64,000 nucleotides of DNA, taken from contig KZ627147.1 in assembly GCA_002917775.1 (NCBI GenBank), forward strand, positions 608,843-672,842, in the 5' to 3' direction. Both the position numbers and the translations under genes were made by a program. Shown piece by piece: positions 21,570-32,229 of the stretch (positions are counted from its first letter, which is position 1; the number at the start of each line of letters is the position of its first letter). The DNA is from Glaciozyma antarctica PI12. Lineage: Eukaryota > Basidiomycota > Microbotryomycetes > Kriegeriales > Camptobasidiaceae. The notes below the pieces were generated by a model that saw nothing but the letters and a program-made list of their open reading frames with translations, was not told the origin of the DNA and searched no databases.

Positions 21570-24500
21570 TCAAACGATGCCCATAACGAGCGTAACTCGC
21601 AGCGAGTTGAACCGTCCAGCGAGGCCGTCGCCGGCCGTGTCGGTTGGGAGATCGAGCGCAGCCGCCAGCGAGGTGCTCTTCCACTGCGTGAGAGTGTCAG
21701 CGGCGCTATAGCGTAGGTCGAAGGAAGACGTACACCCCAGCTCTGCGAGAGAGCGAACGTGTCGGGCCCCGAGGAGAACTTGGTCAAGGTCGAGCCTGCG
21801 AAGCCACTCACGTCAGCGCAAGATCGCTCGCGGCATGAACAGGACGTACCGAGCTGGTTTGGGCACCAAATGCTGAAGAATGATTGGATAGCCTTCCGTC
21901 GATCGATGTAGCGTGGCGGGCGTGGCGGGCGAAGGAGAGGGTGCTGGTGCGCCGAACATCTCGCCTAGGACGGAGCGACCCGCTGGGCGAATTGGCGGCG
22001 GGCTGGAGGCAGAAGGAAACGGCTCGAGAGCGTTCTGACGATGCAAGTAGACCTACAAGGCAGGATGAGCAGCTTTTGAGAAGGAATGCGAGCAACTGGA
22101 CTCACCCCGAGCTGTACACCCTTCTTCTGAATCTTCTGGAGGTAGATGTTGTAGGACGACTGCACGAAGGCGAATCAGCGTCGAAAACGACGGACGTGGG
22201 GAGAGAGCTTACGCCAGCGTAGAAGAACGTCTCGCTGTACAGTCGCTGCTTCTCCCGCAGCTCTCCAACTCCCCAAAACTCCGCCGAAAAGCGAAACGGC
22301 TGGTACGGAATGAACCTCCTCCCCACCACCGCTTCCTCCCGCGTTCCAAACACTCCACTCGACGCCCCCTCCGTTCCCAACCGTGTCTCGAGCGCGAGAC
22401 CGAAGAACGCCTCGGGTCCTGTGGGCAGCGTCGACGGCTTCGCCTTCGGCGAGATTTTGGGGGCGCCAGGCATTGGTCCGTCGTTGATCCGCGTCGTGTC
22501 GTCGATGGGGACGAGAAAGTAGCGACCTGCTTTTTGGCCGGCTTTGAGCTCGAGACCGGGCTTGATGATGGTCGCCAGCCCGAGTTGCGTCGCCTCCTCG
22601 TTTGAGTCCGAGAGCGACTCGCCGTCGCGGGAGACGTCGGCGAAGGGAGTGTTTGAGGAGCCGGCAGCGTAAATGGCGTGCGAGGTTTGACTCTCGTAGG
22701 CGGTGGAGCCGACGGGGATGTGGGACTTGAAGTCTGCTGCCTGCCAGAACGCGTGCTCGATGAGGGCCTTCGGAGTGTAGGATGCGCCGGTTGTCGGAGA
22801 AACGTCTTGTGCGATGAAACGGAGCTGCTTGAAGGTCTGTGGAGAAAATGGTGAGCACGTTGGCGCGAAACGAAGCGAAAGAGGTGACACTCACGAGCTG
22901 CGAGTAGTGAATCCCCGTCCTGAACAACTCTGTGTATCGTCCGCGTCGACGTCGACCTCCTCTCCCCCCTCCTCGACCAGCTCCTTCTCTAACGCCCTCC
23001 TCGTCTCCTTCTCTCCCTCCTCGTCGCTCCCCCGCCTCTCATCCATCTCGGTCGCCACCTTCTCCATCGCCGCATCAAAATCGCTCTCCGCCAGCTCTCC
23101 CGCCAACTCATAAACACTCGTCCTCGTACTCCCGCTCAGCTCTCGCGCGCTCGCCAACCTATCTTTCCCCTCCGCCTCCGTCGCTCCGCCCTCCTCCTCC
23201 TTCGCCCTCGCCCTCGCCTTCTCCGCACTCTTCTCCCTCCTTCTCAATTCGACCACTCTCTTCGCAAAGAGGTATCTCGCAAACTCCTCTTGCTCGCTCT
23301 CCCCCACCGACCCAAGGAAGAACGCATCGCTCGAAATGACGCCCCGGACCCAGCGCGCCGGCAGTCCACCAGGCTTCGAGGACCACACCCTCAACGGCGG
23401 TGGCGCGAGGTCCGGAAACGCCTCGAGCGACGAGGGAAGCTCCTCCTCCTCCCCGCCTCGTTCGAGCCATTCCTCGATCGCGAGGATCTCTCGACCCCAT
23501 TTCGCGAGCCAGCAGGCGCAGGCTTCGCCGACGCGTTCACCCTCGGGCCCGACGAACATCGGGTCGTCGAATTGAGATTCCGAGGTGAATGAGGGGCAGT
23601 CGAGGTGTTCGAGCGAGGATGTGTTGGCGCGCGAACGGGGGAGAGCGTAGGGCGTTCCGACGCCTTCGAGGCCGTGTAGACCGGAAGAGAGGTCGAGGTG
23701 AGAGGAGGTGGGGCCGAGTCCGTTGCCGAGAGAGAAGCTGCGATCGAGGGCTGTCAGTAGCGGTAGTGAGAGACGGAGAGCGGGAGACGCACCCGAGATA
23801 CTGGCCGACCGTCCAAGGCGTGAGCGTGTTGTGAATCATCTGGAGCGCCTTGGCTTGTAGCGAGGGGATCTCGAGATGCGTGCTCTGCGCCATCAAGCTG
23901 AGCAGGAACGTCGGCGTCGCCGGTTGCACCCCAATCGTCGCCACCGGCTCCCAATCCTCCAACTCCGTCCCTCGCACTCCCTTCATGTCCAAGCTCCGCA
24001 TCCACAGGCGCTCGAACATCTCTGAGAGAGGATGCTCCTGACTCGTCCGAGCCCATGGCGGAGGAACCAGCTCCGGGCCCCCGCCGTACAGCCTCGCTAG
24101 GCAGAACTCGAACGCGCTGCGCGTGAGCGGACGGTCCATGCCAACGTGGATGACCTCGCTCTCGTCCTTGCGAGCCGGGCCGCTTCGCTCCTCCGAGAAA
24201 CCGCCGGCGAGGAGAGAGGAGAAGAACCCGCTCTGTCCGAGGACGATACGGTGGAGTCGGTAAAAGTGCGAGAAGGCGACGAGGTGGAGGTCGGAGAGGG
24301 TTGATTCGAGGAGTCCCGAGGTGTAGAGGTGTGATTGGAGGGACGATGGGGGAGAAGCAGCGACCTTGAAGCCGCTCGTGCGAATGGGTGATTGGGGAGG
24401 AGGGTGGCGAATCGGGACGTAGCGTGCTGTGGGGTAGGATCCGGCGCCCGAGGTGAGAGCGCGCGGTCGGGAGGCGTTGGGATGAGAGAAAGGACGGATC

Positions 24501-24997
24501 TGACGAGGTGTCGAGGCAGGAGGCGTCCGAGATTGAGACAAGGGATCAGCTGGGGGTGCGGAGAGGGTACGGGAGAGGGGAGAATCGTCGAGGGCGGTAG
24601 TCGAGTCGAGGACGGGTGCAAGGATAGAGGTGGAGGCGACTGGGGCGGAGAGGGGACGTGAGAGAGTCGCTCCTCCAGGGTACCAGCTCGAAGTCTCTCC
24701 CCTGTTGCCCTCGAGCGATCCTCCACCTCTGATCGTCGTTCGCGACATTGTCGCCTGCAGCTCCGGGAATCCTGATCCGGGGACGGGCGAGTCTGAGGCC
24801 GAAATCGCGCTGCTCTTCTCCTGGCCTGGCGAGCGAGTTAGGTTGCGAGAGATAGGGACGGCGGTGGGGGTGGTGGTTCCACTATCCGGAGAGATCGAGA
24901 GGTGCGAGAGGGAGGAAGTTGCGTCGGAGATGGCTCGCGATACGGTAGGGCGAGAATCGATTCCACTCGACGGCGTAGGACTAGCTGAGCTCGACAT
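21570..24997 (-). CDS. Large BTB/POZ-domain protein (germ cell-less-like layout)
   Basis: Seven exons on the minus strand (23793-24997, 22895-23737, 22213-22836, 22106-22159, 21850-22052, 21734-21806, 21570-21683) encode about 1038 residues. A Ser/Thr/Pro-rich N-terminus precedes a BTB domain near residues 220-320: SDLHLVAFSHFYRLHRIVLG, SGFFSSLLAGGFSEE, SAFEFCLARLYGG. The C-terminal half carries conserved blocks (ETFFYAGSSYNIYLQKIQKK, LTKFSSGPDTFALSQSWGW) seen in fungal germ cell-less-like BTB proteins, as far as I can judge from memory. Such proteins are thought to be CUL3 adaptors. Exon 2 lacks one base near 22925-22935: the frame ends ADDTQ and resumes ELFRTGIHYSQL. With that base the whole gene is in frame, so a sequence error is likely. 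It is convergent with the MATH-BTB gene. Confidence 0.82.
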
Positions 24998-25805
24998 TCC
25001 TGCAGAGGGCGACGTGTGTTAGCAGGACTCCTGATGAGTTCCTCGCTGTTGTTGCACCACACGGTAGCGGTGAGACCTCGATCCTCCTCTGCACCGCTCC
25101 CCAAGGTGTTGCCCAAGAGCTACACCCACCAAGGCGTGTTCGTGTCAGAGTGGCGACCACCTCGGCGCCAACAGCGTGCCCTATTCCCCCCCTGGACGTG
25201 CGGGGCGGCGTTCGGCGCCAGTGCTTCCTCAGCTCCCTCTCCCGTTCAGAGCCATCTCCTCGCTCCTGCGCTCCACTGTGTTCCCGTCAAGCCGTACGCT
25301 TCTGCCAGCCGCCTTCTCGCGTCGCAAGTCCTGGAATCGCCCCCACTCACTCGGCTGCGCTTGCCCAGTGGGCGAGACTCCCTCGACCGATTCAAACGGC
25401 GGCGACTCTGGAGCTGGTCGATTCGGATCCGGAGCAAACGATATGACTGCTTGAGGAGCGAAGGCGTTGGCGAGGAGAGAGTGTGCGGTGTGGGGAGAGC
25501 TGGAGAAGGCGAACCTCCTCTCGGCCTCACGGTACCTCCCCTCGAGGAGCCTCGAGGGCTTCTCTCGCTCGTTTTTTTGCTTCAAGTTCCTCACGATCAC
25601 CTACGCTCTCTGGATCTGAACAGCTTTCCACGTCAATGCAGAGCACGAACGCGATCCGAACCAAACGCCCGCTCAGCAATCGGGCGCAGTGACACGGACC
25701 TCCTGCCTTCCCTCGGAGCGCCGTTCTCCTCTCTTCTGCTGTTTGTTTGATCTGTTTTCTGCAGGAACAGACGTGCCGCTTGTTGACACGCTACACGCGG
25801 CGAAC
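24998..25805. other. Upstream region of the large BTB gene up to repeat copy B
   Basis: About 800 bases without a convincing gene. Several frames are open on both strands, as is usual at this GC content, but none shows a domain, a plausible start or splice sites. The far end abuts the dispersed repeat. Confidence 0.4.
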
Positions 25806-27144
25806 GCAAGGGCCAGGCTGAGCCACTCGTCTCTGGCCGCGCCTCAAACTTGTTTTTGTCGCCAAACGAGTTCTGCACTTCACCTAGTTATACTTACCTG
25901 GTCTCGGAGGTTGCGGCTCACCAAACATTACCTTCCCTTGAAGTGGCTTCGCATTGCACGGCGACACATTAGTATCCACGAAGAAATTCCAATGCTCGTG
26001 CTCCTATGGGGTGCGAAGAGACACTATATTTGCGACGGTGCTGCTGTCTTTCGAGGGTAGCGGTACTTTTTTTTTTNCNCAGGCGGCGCGGAGAGGGGGG
26101 AGGAGGGGGGCGAAAGGGGTTTGGAGTGAGGTAGCNNNNNNNNNNNNNNNNNNNNNNNNNNNNNNNNNNNNNNNNNNNNNNNNNNNNNNNNNNNNNNNNN
26201 NNNNNNNNNNNNNNNNNNNNNNNNNNNNNNNNNNNNNNNNNNNNNNNNNNNNNNNNNNNNNNNNNNNNNNNNNNNNNNNNNNNNNNNNNNNNNNNNNNNN
26301 NNNNNNNNNNNNNNNNNNNNNNNNNNNNNNNNNNNNNNNNNNNNNNNNNNNNNNNNNNNNNNNNNNNNNNNNNNNNNNNNNNNNNNNNNNNNNNNNNNNN
26401 NNNNNNNNNNNNNNNNNNNNNNNNNNNNNNNNNNNNNNNNNNNNNNNNNNNNNNNNNNNNNNNNNNNNNNNNNNNNNNNNNNNNNNNNNNNNNNNNNNNN
26501 NNNNNNNNNNNNNNNNNNNNNNNNNNNNNNNNNNNNNNNNNNNNNNNNNNNNNNNNNNNNNNNNNNNNNNNNNNNNNNNNNNNNNNNNNNNNNNNNNNNN
26601 NNNNNNNNNNNNNNNNNNNNNNNNNNNNNNNNNNNNNNNNNNNNNNNNNNNNNNNNNNNNNNNNNNNNNNNNNNNNNNNNNNNNNNNNNNNNNNNNNNNN
26701 NNNNNNNNNNNNNNNNNNNNNNNNNNNNNNNNNNNNNNNNNNNNNNNNNNNNNNNNNNNNNNNNNNNNNNNNNNNNNNNNNNNNNNNNNNNNNNNNNNNN
26801 NNNNNNNNNNNNNGAGCCGCCCGGAACGCCTCCAGCTCCTCCTCCACCAGCACGTCCACCGACCTCTCCTCGTCACCGTCCTCTCCCTCTCCTCGTCCCT
26901 GTCCGCGCCCTCCTTCGAGAACAGGGCACCTTGAGCTGCTTTGCTCAAAGTCGCCTTGAGGTACATTCCTCGCAGCGCCGGACAGGCGCTGCCGCCTTTC
27001 GAGGTGGCGGTAATTTTTGCTGCTCGTGGCTCAGAATTCGAAATGAAGCTGATGGACTGACAAGGCCTGGTGGAGAGGAACGGGGCAGCGAAGGTTTGAC
27101 GGAAAAGCCCAAACTTCGCAAACCTCATTCCTTGCAGCTTAATC
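25806..27144 (-). repeat. Dispersed repeat, copy B (inverted relative to copy A)
   Basis: Reverse complement of the element at 1539-2854. The copies match from GCAGCTTAATC at 27134-27144 inward and end near GCAAGGGCCAGGCTGAGCC at 25806-25824. Copy B differs by scattered substitutions and has about 15-20 additional bases in the purine tract (around 26860-26900). No known mobile-element protein can be read in either copy. The two copies enclose about 23 kb of single-copy genes in inverted orientation. Confidence 0.75.
26136..26813. other. Assembly gap (678 N) inside repeat copy B
   Basis: A run of undetermined bases at the same internal point as the gap in copy A; two more single N lie at 26077-26079 next to a run of T. 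The matched position argues that the repeat core is a tandem or very GC-skewed sequence that resists assembly. Confidence 0.99.
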
Positions 27145-27408
27145 ACTCCCCTCAGCTCCACGTATGCAAGAAAAGCGCAGCAGCGGCACAGTACAAAAGA
27201 GACCAGGCCTAAAGCAGGAAGAAGAAGCTCCGATGTGATACAACAGGATCTCGGTCACCGTCCTCGCTCGCGTCCCCAGTTGTTGATCGCCTCTCGTCGA
27301 CTCCAATCCTGAGCGCCATTTGTGAGCCGACGTAGCCAATGCAGGTGTTAACGACGATAGTGCTAACGACGATGATTGCAGCAAAGACTCCCTCCATTCT
27401 CGTCCTCC

Positions 27409-29749
27409 TCAACAGTCCTCATCCTCCATCCCGTACAGGGCCATCATTCCCGCCCAAAGGTCCGCCGAGAACCCCTCGTTCCCATCTTCAACAGGCGGTG
27501 GGGGAAGTGGAGATGGCGGAGGAGGACGAGAGGCGTCGGGATGCGGGGCAGGAGGGGGGTAAGGCGCTCCTCGCTGTCCCACGAGGCCCATCGCGACCTC
27601 GCTATCGTCGTCCACTCCCGAGCTATCGGCAACGACGAGCTCCTCCTCACTCTGCTCCACACAAACCTCCTCCTCGCTCTCCTCGACCTGCTCGGGCTCC
27701 CCCAAAAGTTCCTCGCCTCGCTCCTCCTCCTCGCTCTCTTCTTCCTCCCTACCCCAATAAGGGTCTGCAACGCCCCACCTCTTCCCCTCTCCCTCCTTCT
27801 CCAGATCTCTCCCACACTATCTCACCCTCCCAGCTCCCTCATCCCACCCCCAAAGCCTCCACTCCCTCTCCACCACCCTCCCCTCACTACCCCTCCTCAG
27901 ATCCGCAACCTTCTTCGACCGCGTATACTCCGTCTCGAAACTCAGCTCAAGAGCTTCTCGTTCCGGAAAAGCCAGGCTCCAGAATCGTCCCACCTCATCC
28001 TCCTCCTCCTCAGGCCCCAAAAGCGCGCGCGAAGGCGCGAGCTCGCAAGGCAGCGGCGCCTGCGTGAGAGTCCTTGATGTGCGGCGCTTGAGCGGCAATG
28101 AAGGACCGTGCGGAAGACGAGGTACGCTGTCGGGAGGAGGGAGGGGGGAGGGAGCGACGAGGCCGAGGAGGAGGGTGGCGTAGTAGTGGGGGTTTGGGAC
28201 GGGGCTGGATGGGAGTGAAGGAGGGACTGGTGGGGGCCTGTCGACGAGGGCGCCGAAGGGGAGGGTTATGGGGAGGGAAGACGGTTTGGGGCGGGAGTGG
28301 GAGGGCTTGGGTCGAGATGAGGCGGCAGGTTTTGGGCGGGAAAGGGAGCTGGGTTTGGTGCCGAGGAGGGTGGTGGACTTGAGTTTGGAGAAGGGAAGAG
28401 TCGAGGTGAAAGGGAGCGGCTTGCAGCTTGGCGGAGCGGCTTTGGAGGTCGAAGGCGTCGGCTTTGTTGGAGCCGACTTCGAGGTCGAAGGAGTCGGATG
28501 GGAGGTCGGAGGAATCGGTTTAGTGGTCGAAGAAGAGGATTTGAAGGTCGAGGCTGGGAGAGAATGGAAGGAGTTGAGAGTTGGGACGACCCTCGATGAG
28601 AGCTTGGCCTGCGCGTACGTCGGCGGAGAGGCGGTGGAGCGTCCCTTAGGAGCCTTCCTGATTGATTCCGCGTTCGCTTTGTCGTCTTCGCGCGATGTTG
28701 ACGTGCTGGGTTGGGCGAGACTTGCGCTGGAGTGCTGCGACGGAAGGAGGGGAGGAGATTCAGGGAGGGAGTCGCTGGGAGGTTGAGGTTGTGAACGTGG
28801 GGAGGTAGAGATGTCGTCGGTGAACGAGGCGGATCTGGGAGGATGGGATGTGTCGGACAGTGCTGGGGATGGAAGGTGCGGCGTCTGGCTTGCGAGATGT
28901 CGGGAGTCGTCCTCGCTTGCTGACCCCACTCCAAGCTCGGGAGAAGCAAGCTTTCTCTTCCTCAGCGCCGACTTGCCCCCAGTCTTCCTTCGTTTGCTGC
29001 CCTCAGCCCCGAGTACGACCGCAGGGGAAGCTACGCGCCGTTCGAAAGTAGCTCCTACCGCCCGCTTCTTCCCTTGGTCGAGTGAAGCATCGTCGAGAGT
29101 AGCGTGGGGAGTGCGATTGGCGGAGGGAATGCGTTCGAATCGGGTAGGATCGGGTATTCGAAGGAGATTGAGACTTGGTGAGAGTCGAGAGGGGGTCGAA
29201 GGTTGTGCCAGGGACGGCGGCGGACGAGGAGGCAGTCGACTGCAGGAGTGTTTAGCGAATGGACGTGGGATTGAGCCACACTGCAGTAGTACCTGATGGG
29301 CCACATCCTCAGTCCTCCTCCTCTTGAGCTTCTTGCCCGACTTGTGTCCCCCGCTGACCGCCTCCGCTAGTCCGTCTCGCCCCTTGACGACTCCGATATC
29401 TGGTACACTCCTTGCAGCACGCTTGCCGAGAGCCTTTGCGCTCAGAGTGGAGGGGTCGGGGAGAAGCTTGGGGTAGGTCGCATCGAAGGAGGAGGAAGCG
29501 GGAGCTGAGGATGAGGACGAGGCGGAACCGTTCGACGAGGTAGATGTGGGCTGGGGGAGGCGTTAGCAGAGTTACCAGTACAATCAAGGAGTGTGAACGT
29601 ACCTCTGGTGTTGGTCCTTGTGCGGTCGTTCGTCCCTTTGAACGCACGCCTCCAGAACTCCCTGTACCTGTACTTGGCCGATGGGAGGAGTGGGCGGATG
29701 GATCCACGAGCTGGAAAGGACGATATCGGGTCTCGGGGACTGGCGCCAT
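27409..29749 (-). CDS. Uncharacterised Ser/Pro-rich, probably nuclear protein
   Basis: The start at 29749 gives MAPVPETRYRPFQLVDPSAH. Two short introns (about 29556-29603, and one between HQ and STASSS near 29240-29295) lead into a long frame. It contains basic clusters that look like nuclear-localisation signals (KSGKKLKRRRTED, GSKRRKTGGKSALRKRKL), tandem STSKSAPTKPTPSTSK-type repeats, a conserved-looking LLGPEEEEDEVGRFWSLAFP, and an acidic C-terminus ending ALYGMEDEDC. No known domain is recognised. Two lesions are visible. One base too many near 29160-29180 shifts the frame between LTKSQ and LLRIPDPTRFERIP, and an in-frame TAG lies at 27817-27819 in a frame that otherwise stays open for a further 136 codons. 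Either sequence errors or early decay explain this. Confidence 0.6.
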
Positions 29750-29918
29750 CCCAGGGTGGCAGGAGACAGCGGTGAAGCTGTGTGAACTGGGACCGGGGCG
29801 TGTGGGAGGAGAAGAAGAGTAAACAACAGCGGGCGCTTTCGAGGGCAGCGACTCTTGTTCTTCTACCTCTTCCTCTCCAACTCAAGGCGGACTTTTACAA
29901 GAGCACGAGATTACTGGA

Positions 29919-32055
29919 ATGCAGAAGAATCCCTCCAGCACTAGCAGGGACGACGAAGGACCCGAGGAGGCTCTCCCTCAAGACGCGGCGGTGCCAGGAG
30001 AGGGTGAGCTGCGCCGAAGGGTGGGAGCACCAGAGCTAGCTGACAGTCTGGCTCCCAGAACTTGCACCTCCAAAGAAAAAGGTGCGGCGCACGTCGAACA
30101 AGCCAGAATGGCGGGTGCGGGGGAAGAAGGGAGCTTTGTCGTCGGTCAAGGAGGTCCCCCTCGATCTCCTCTCCGACGTGAGTATGGAGCGCACACAAGA
30201 GAGAGAGGAAGGAAAGCTAACGAGCATTGGGACAAATCTTCTCCCATCTCGAACCTGAAGACCTACTCAGCCTCTGCCGCACGACCAAGACCTTCTGCTC
30301 CTTGCTCCTTGTCCCCCTCCGCCTTGCCTCTCTGGGTCGCAGCGAGAGCGAAGGTCGGGCTTCCGGACCTCAAGGCTGTACCCGAGCATCTTACGGGCTG
30401 CAGACTGGAGCTCGCGTATGCGCAGCTGATGTACGGGAGGACTTGCCCGGTGCGTTGTTGTTTCGCGCGCGTGCCGACAGGGAGCTCATCTCTGGCGCAG
30501 CTGTGTGGAAAGGCAAAGTCCGGAAGAGCAGACATATACCTACGCGTGCGCATCGGCCCGTCCTGCAGCAAGACCAAGTGCGTAGCCGGGCCGTCCTCTC
30601 TACTCGAGACGTTACTCACCGTCTTCCCAGTCTTGGCACCCAGAACGACTACTACAACATCCCCGACGTGGGCAGGCTTCATGCCAGCACTTGGAGCAGT
30701 CTCCCCTGCAACCTCGTGCTGCGTGAGATAACTTTCATCTTGTCCGCTTTCAGTACTCCGCTCGCTCACACCTCCTTCTCCCTCCAGGTAGGCAACGCCG
30801 CAGTAAGCTATTCGCTTTCCCTCTCTCGCCTCTCAACATTGGTTAACCTCTTCAGCCTACTTCATCCCGTTTCTTGCCGCAAGGAGCGCCGAGCTCAATA
30901 TTCGATTCCGCAGCCACTCCCGCCCGCCGAGTGCGAGACAGATCCTCGATGCAGAACCGCTACCAGGCCCAGATTCTGGATACGACGACTGGGCATAGGC
31001 TGCTTCAGGGTACTGCAGGGAGCATGAAGCGGTGCGCACTTTCCCATGCTGCTTGCGAAGCTCCTGCTGATGGCAAACTACGCAGGAATCGGTTCTCCTG
31101 CAAGCTTGGGATGATCGACGTCACAAGAAGAAGGCCATGGGAACTGCGACGACCAAAATTCGTCGGAAGAGGGAGTGAGTCCCGACTCCCTTCGTAATCT
31201 GCGAACGCTGACGATCCTCGCAGGATCGAAAAGCGTCTCCTTGCTGCAGGCTAGCTAGCGTCCGAGTCTGTCGCTCTTTCTCCAGATTCTACACGAGCTA
31301 ACCGCATCTCTGCCCGCAGCTTCGGAGGAGACTGGGCGAAGCAACCTCTCGTGAACGAGCCGAAACCGCTCACAGATCGCAGTGCGTGTCCTTGTGGCTC
31401 TCCTCCCTCTTCGCAGACCTGACGCCCGCCTTCAGTCTGGACGAACATTCACGCTCGTCTCGAAGCCTTCCTCACCGCACAACGCGCCGCCGCCGTCGCT
31501 CTCGCTCTCAGGCATCGCCAATGGACGCGCCAGAACAACCTCATTCCTCAGCACCTCGGTCTCAGCACCTCCTCCCTCCTTTCCGCCGCCGACAAAATCA
31601 CCTTTCCGCCGACCCGCACGTTCGTCCATCTTGACTCCGTCCAGCCCTTCTGGGAGGTCGATACCGCGTTTGACCAAGCTCGATGGACCGCCGCGATCCC
31701 CTTCATTCTCGCTGATGTCGCCTCCCTCGTCTCCCGCGTCAAGAGCACCATCTTCCACGCCGTCCTCAAAGCACACACCGACGGTCTCAGATCCTACCCC
31801 ACCTTCCTCCCGCCTCTTCCCACCCTCTCCACCCATCCTACCGAATCCGAAATCGACTCGTACCTCACCCTCCCCTCCTCGACCCTCTCATGCCAGCTCT
31901 GCAAGACGTTAGGCCACCAGTACCCCACTGTCCTCCAGCACCTCGCAGGGGAGTGCAAAGCCGCTTATGAATCCTGTGGACGGATCGTGGCGCTTGGAAA
32001 GCCTTACGCTTGTTGTAGATTTTCTAGAACGCCTTATACAAGAACCCGCAGCTGA
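29919..32055 (+). pseudogene. F-box protein gene, copy 1 of a tandem pair, apparently broken
   Basis: From ATG 29919 a basic N-terminus (APPKKKVRRTSNKPEWR) leads into an F-box, VPLDLLSDIFSHLEPEDLLS and TTKTFCSLLL. Next are a shared block VGLPDLKAVPEHLTGCRLEL, a later YFIPFLAARSAELNIRF and a C-terminal region TFVHLDSVQPFWEVDTAFDQ, SCQLCKTLGHQYPTVLQHLA. F-box proteins recruit substrates to SCF ubiquitin ligases; the C-terminal part is a fungal type of unknown ligand. The copy looks non-functional. The first intron would have to end in AA rather than AG at 30234-30235, one extra C near 30314 breaks the frame, and TAG lies at 30996-30998. It also ends about 130 residues earlier than copy 2. Exon borders are approximate. 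Confidence 0.6.
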
Positions 32056-32229
32056 TAGCGGTGAAAAGGAAGACCGCCCTCGCTCGCGCCAGAGCAGGTC
32101 GCGCTCTGAGCCCCAGGTTTCGCCTGAAGGACCTTGGACTCCCCCACACCTGCCGCCCTCTCTCAATCGGCATGGACGCCACACAAGCAACGTGTAGTGC
32201 GGTGGGACTGGACAGCGCAAGCGGCTCGG

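Noticed and set aside
28268-28786. 172-codon plus-strand frame (MGREDGLGREWEGLGRDEAA)
   Set aside because: Antisense shadow of the Ser/Pro-rich minus-strand gene; low-complexity Gly/Glu pattern mirrors its repeats.
29100-29165. GTTCGAATC-like sequence as a tRNA T-loop
   Set aside because: No acceptor stem or D-loop around it, and it lies within a coding frame of the minus-strand gene.
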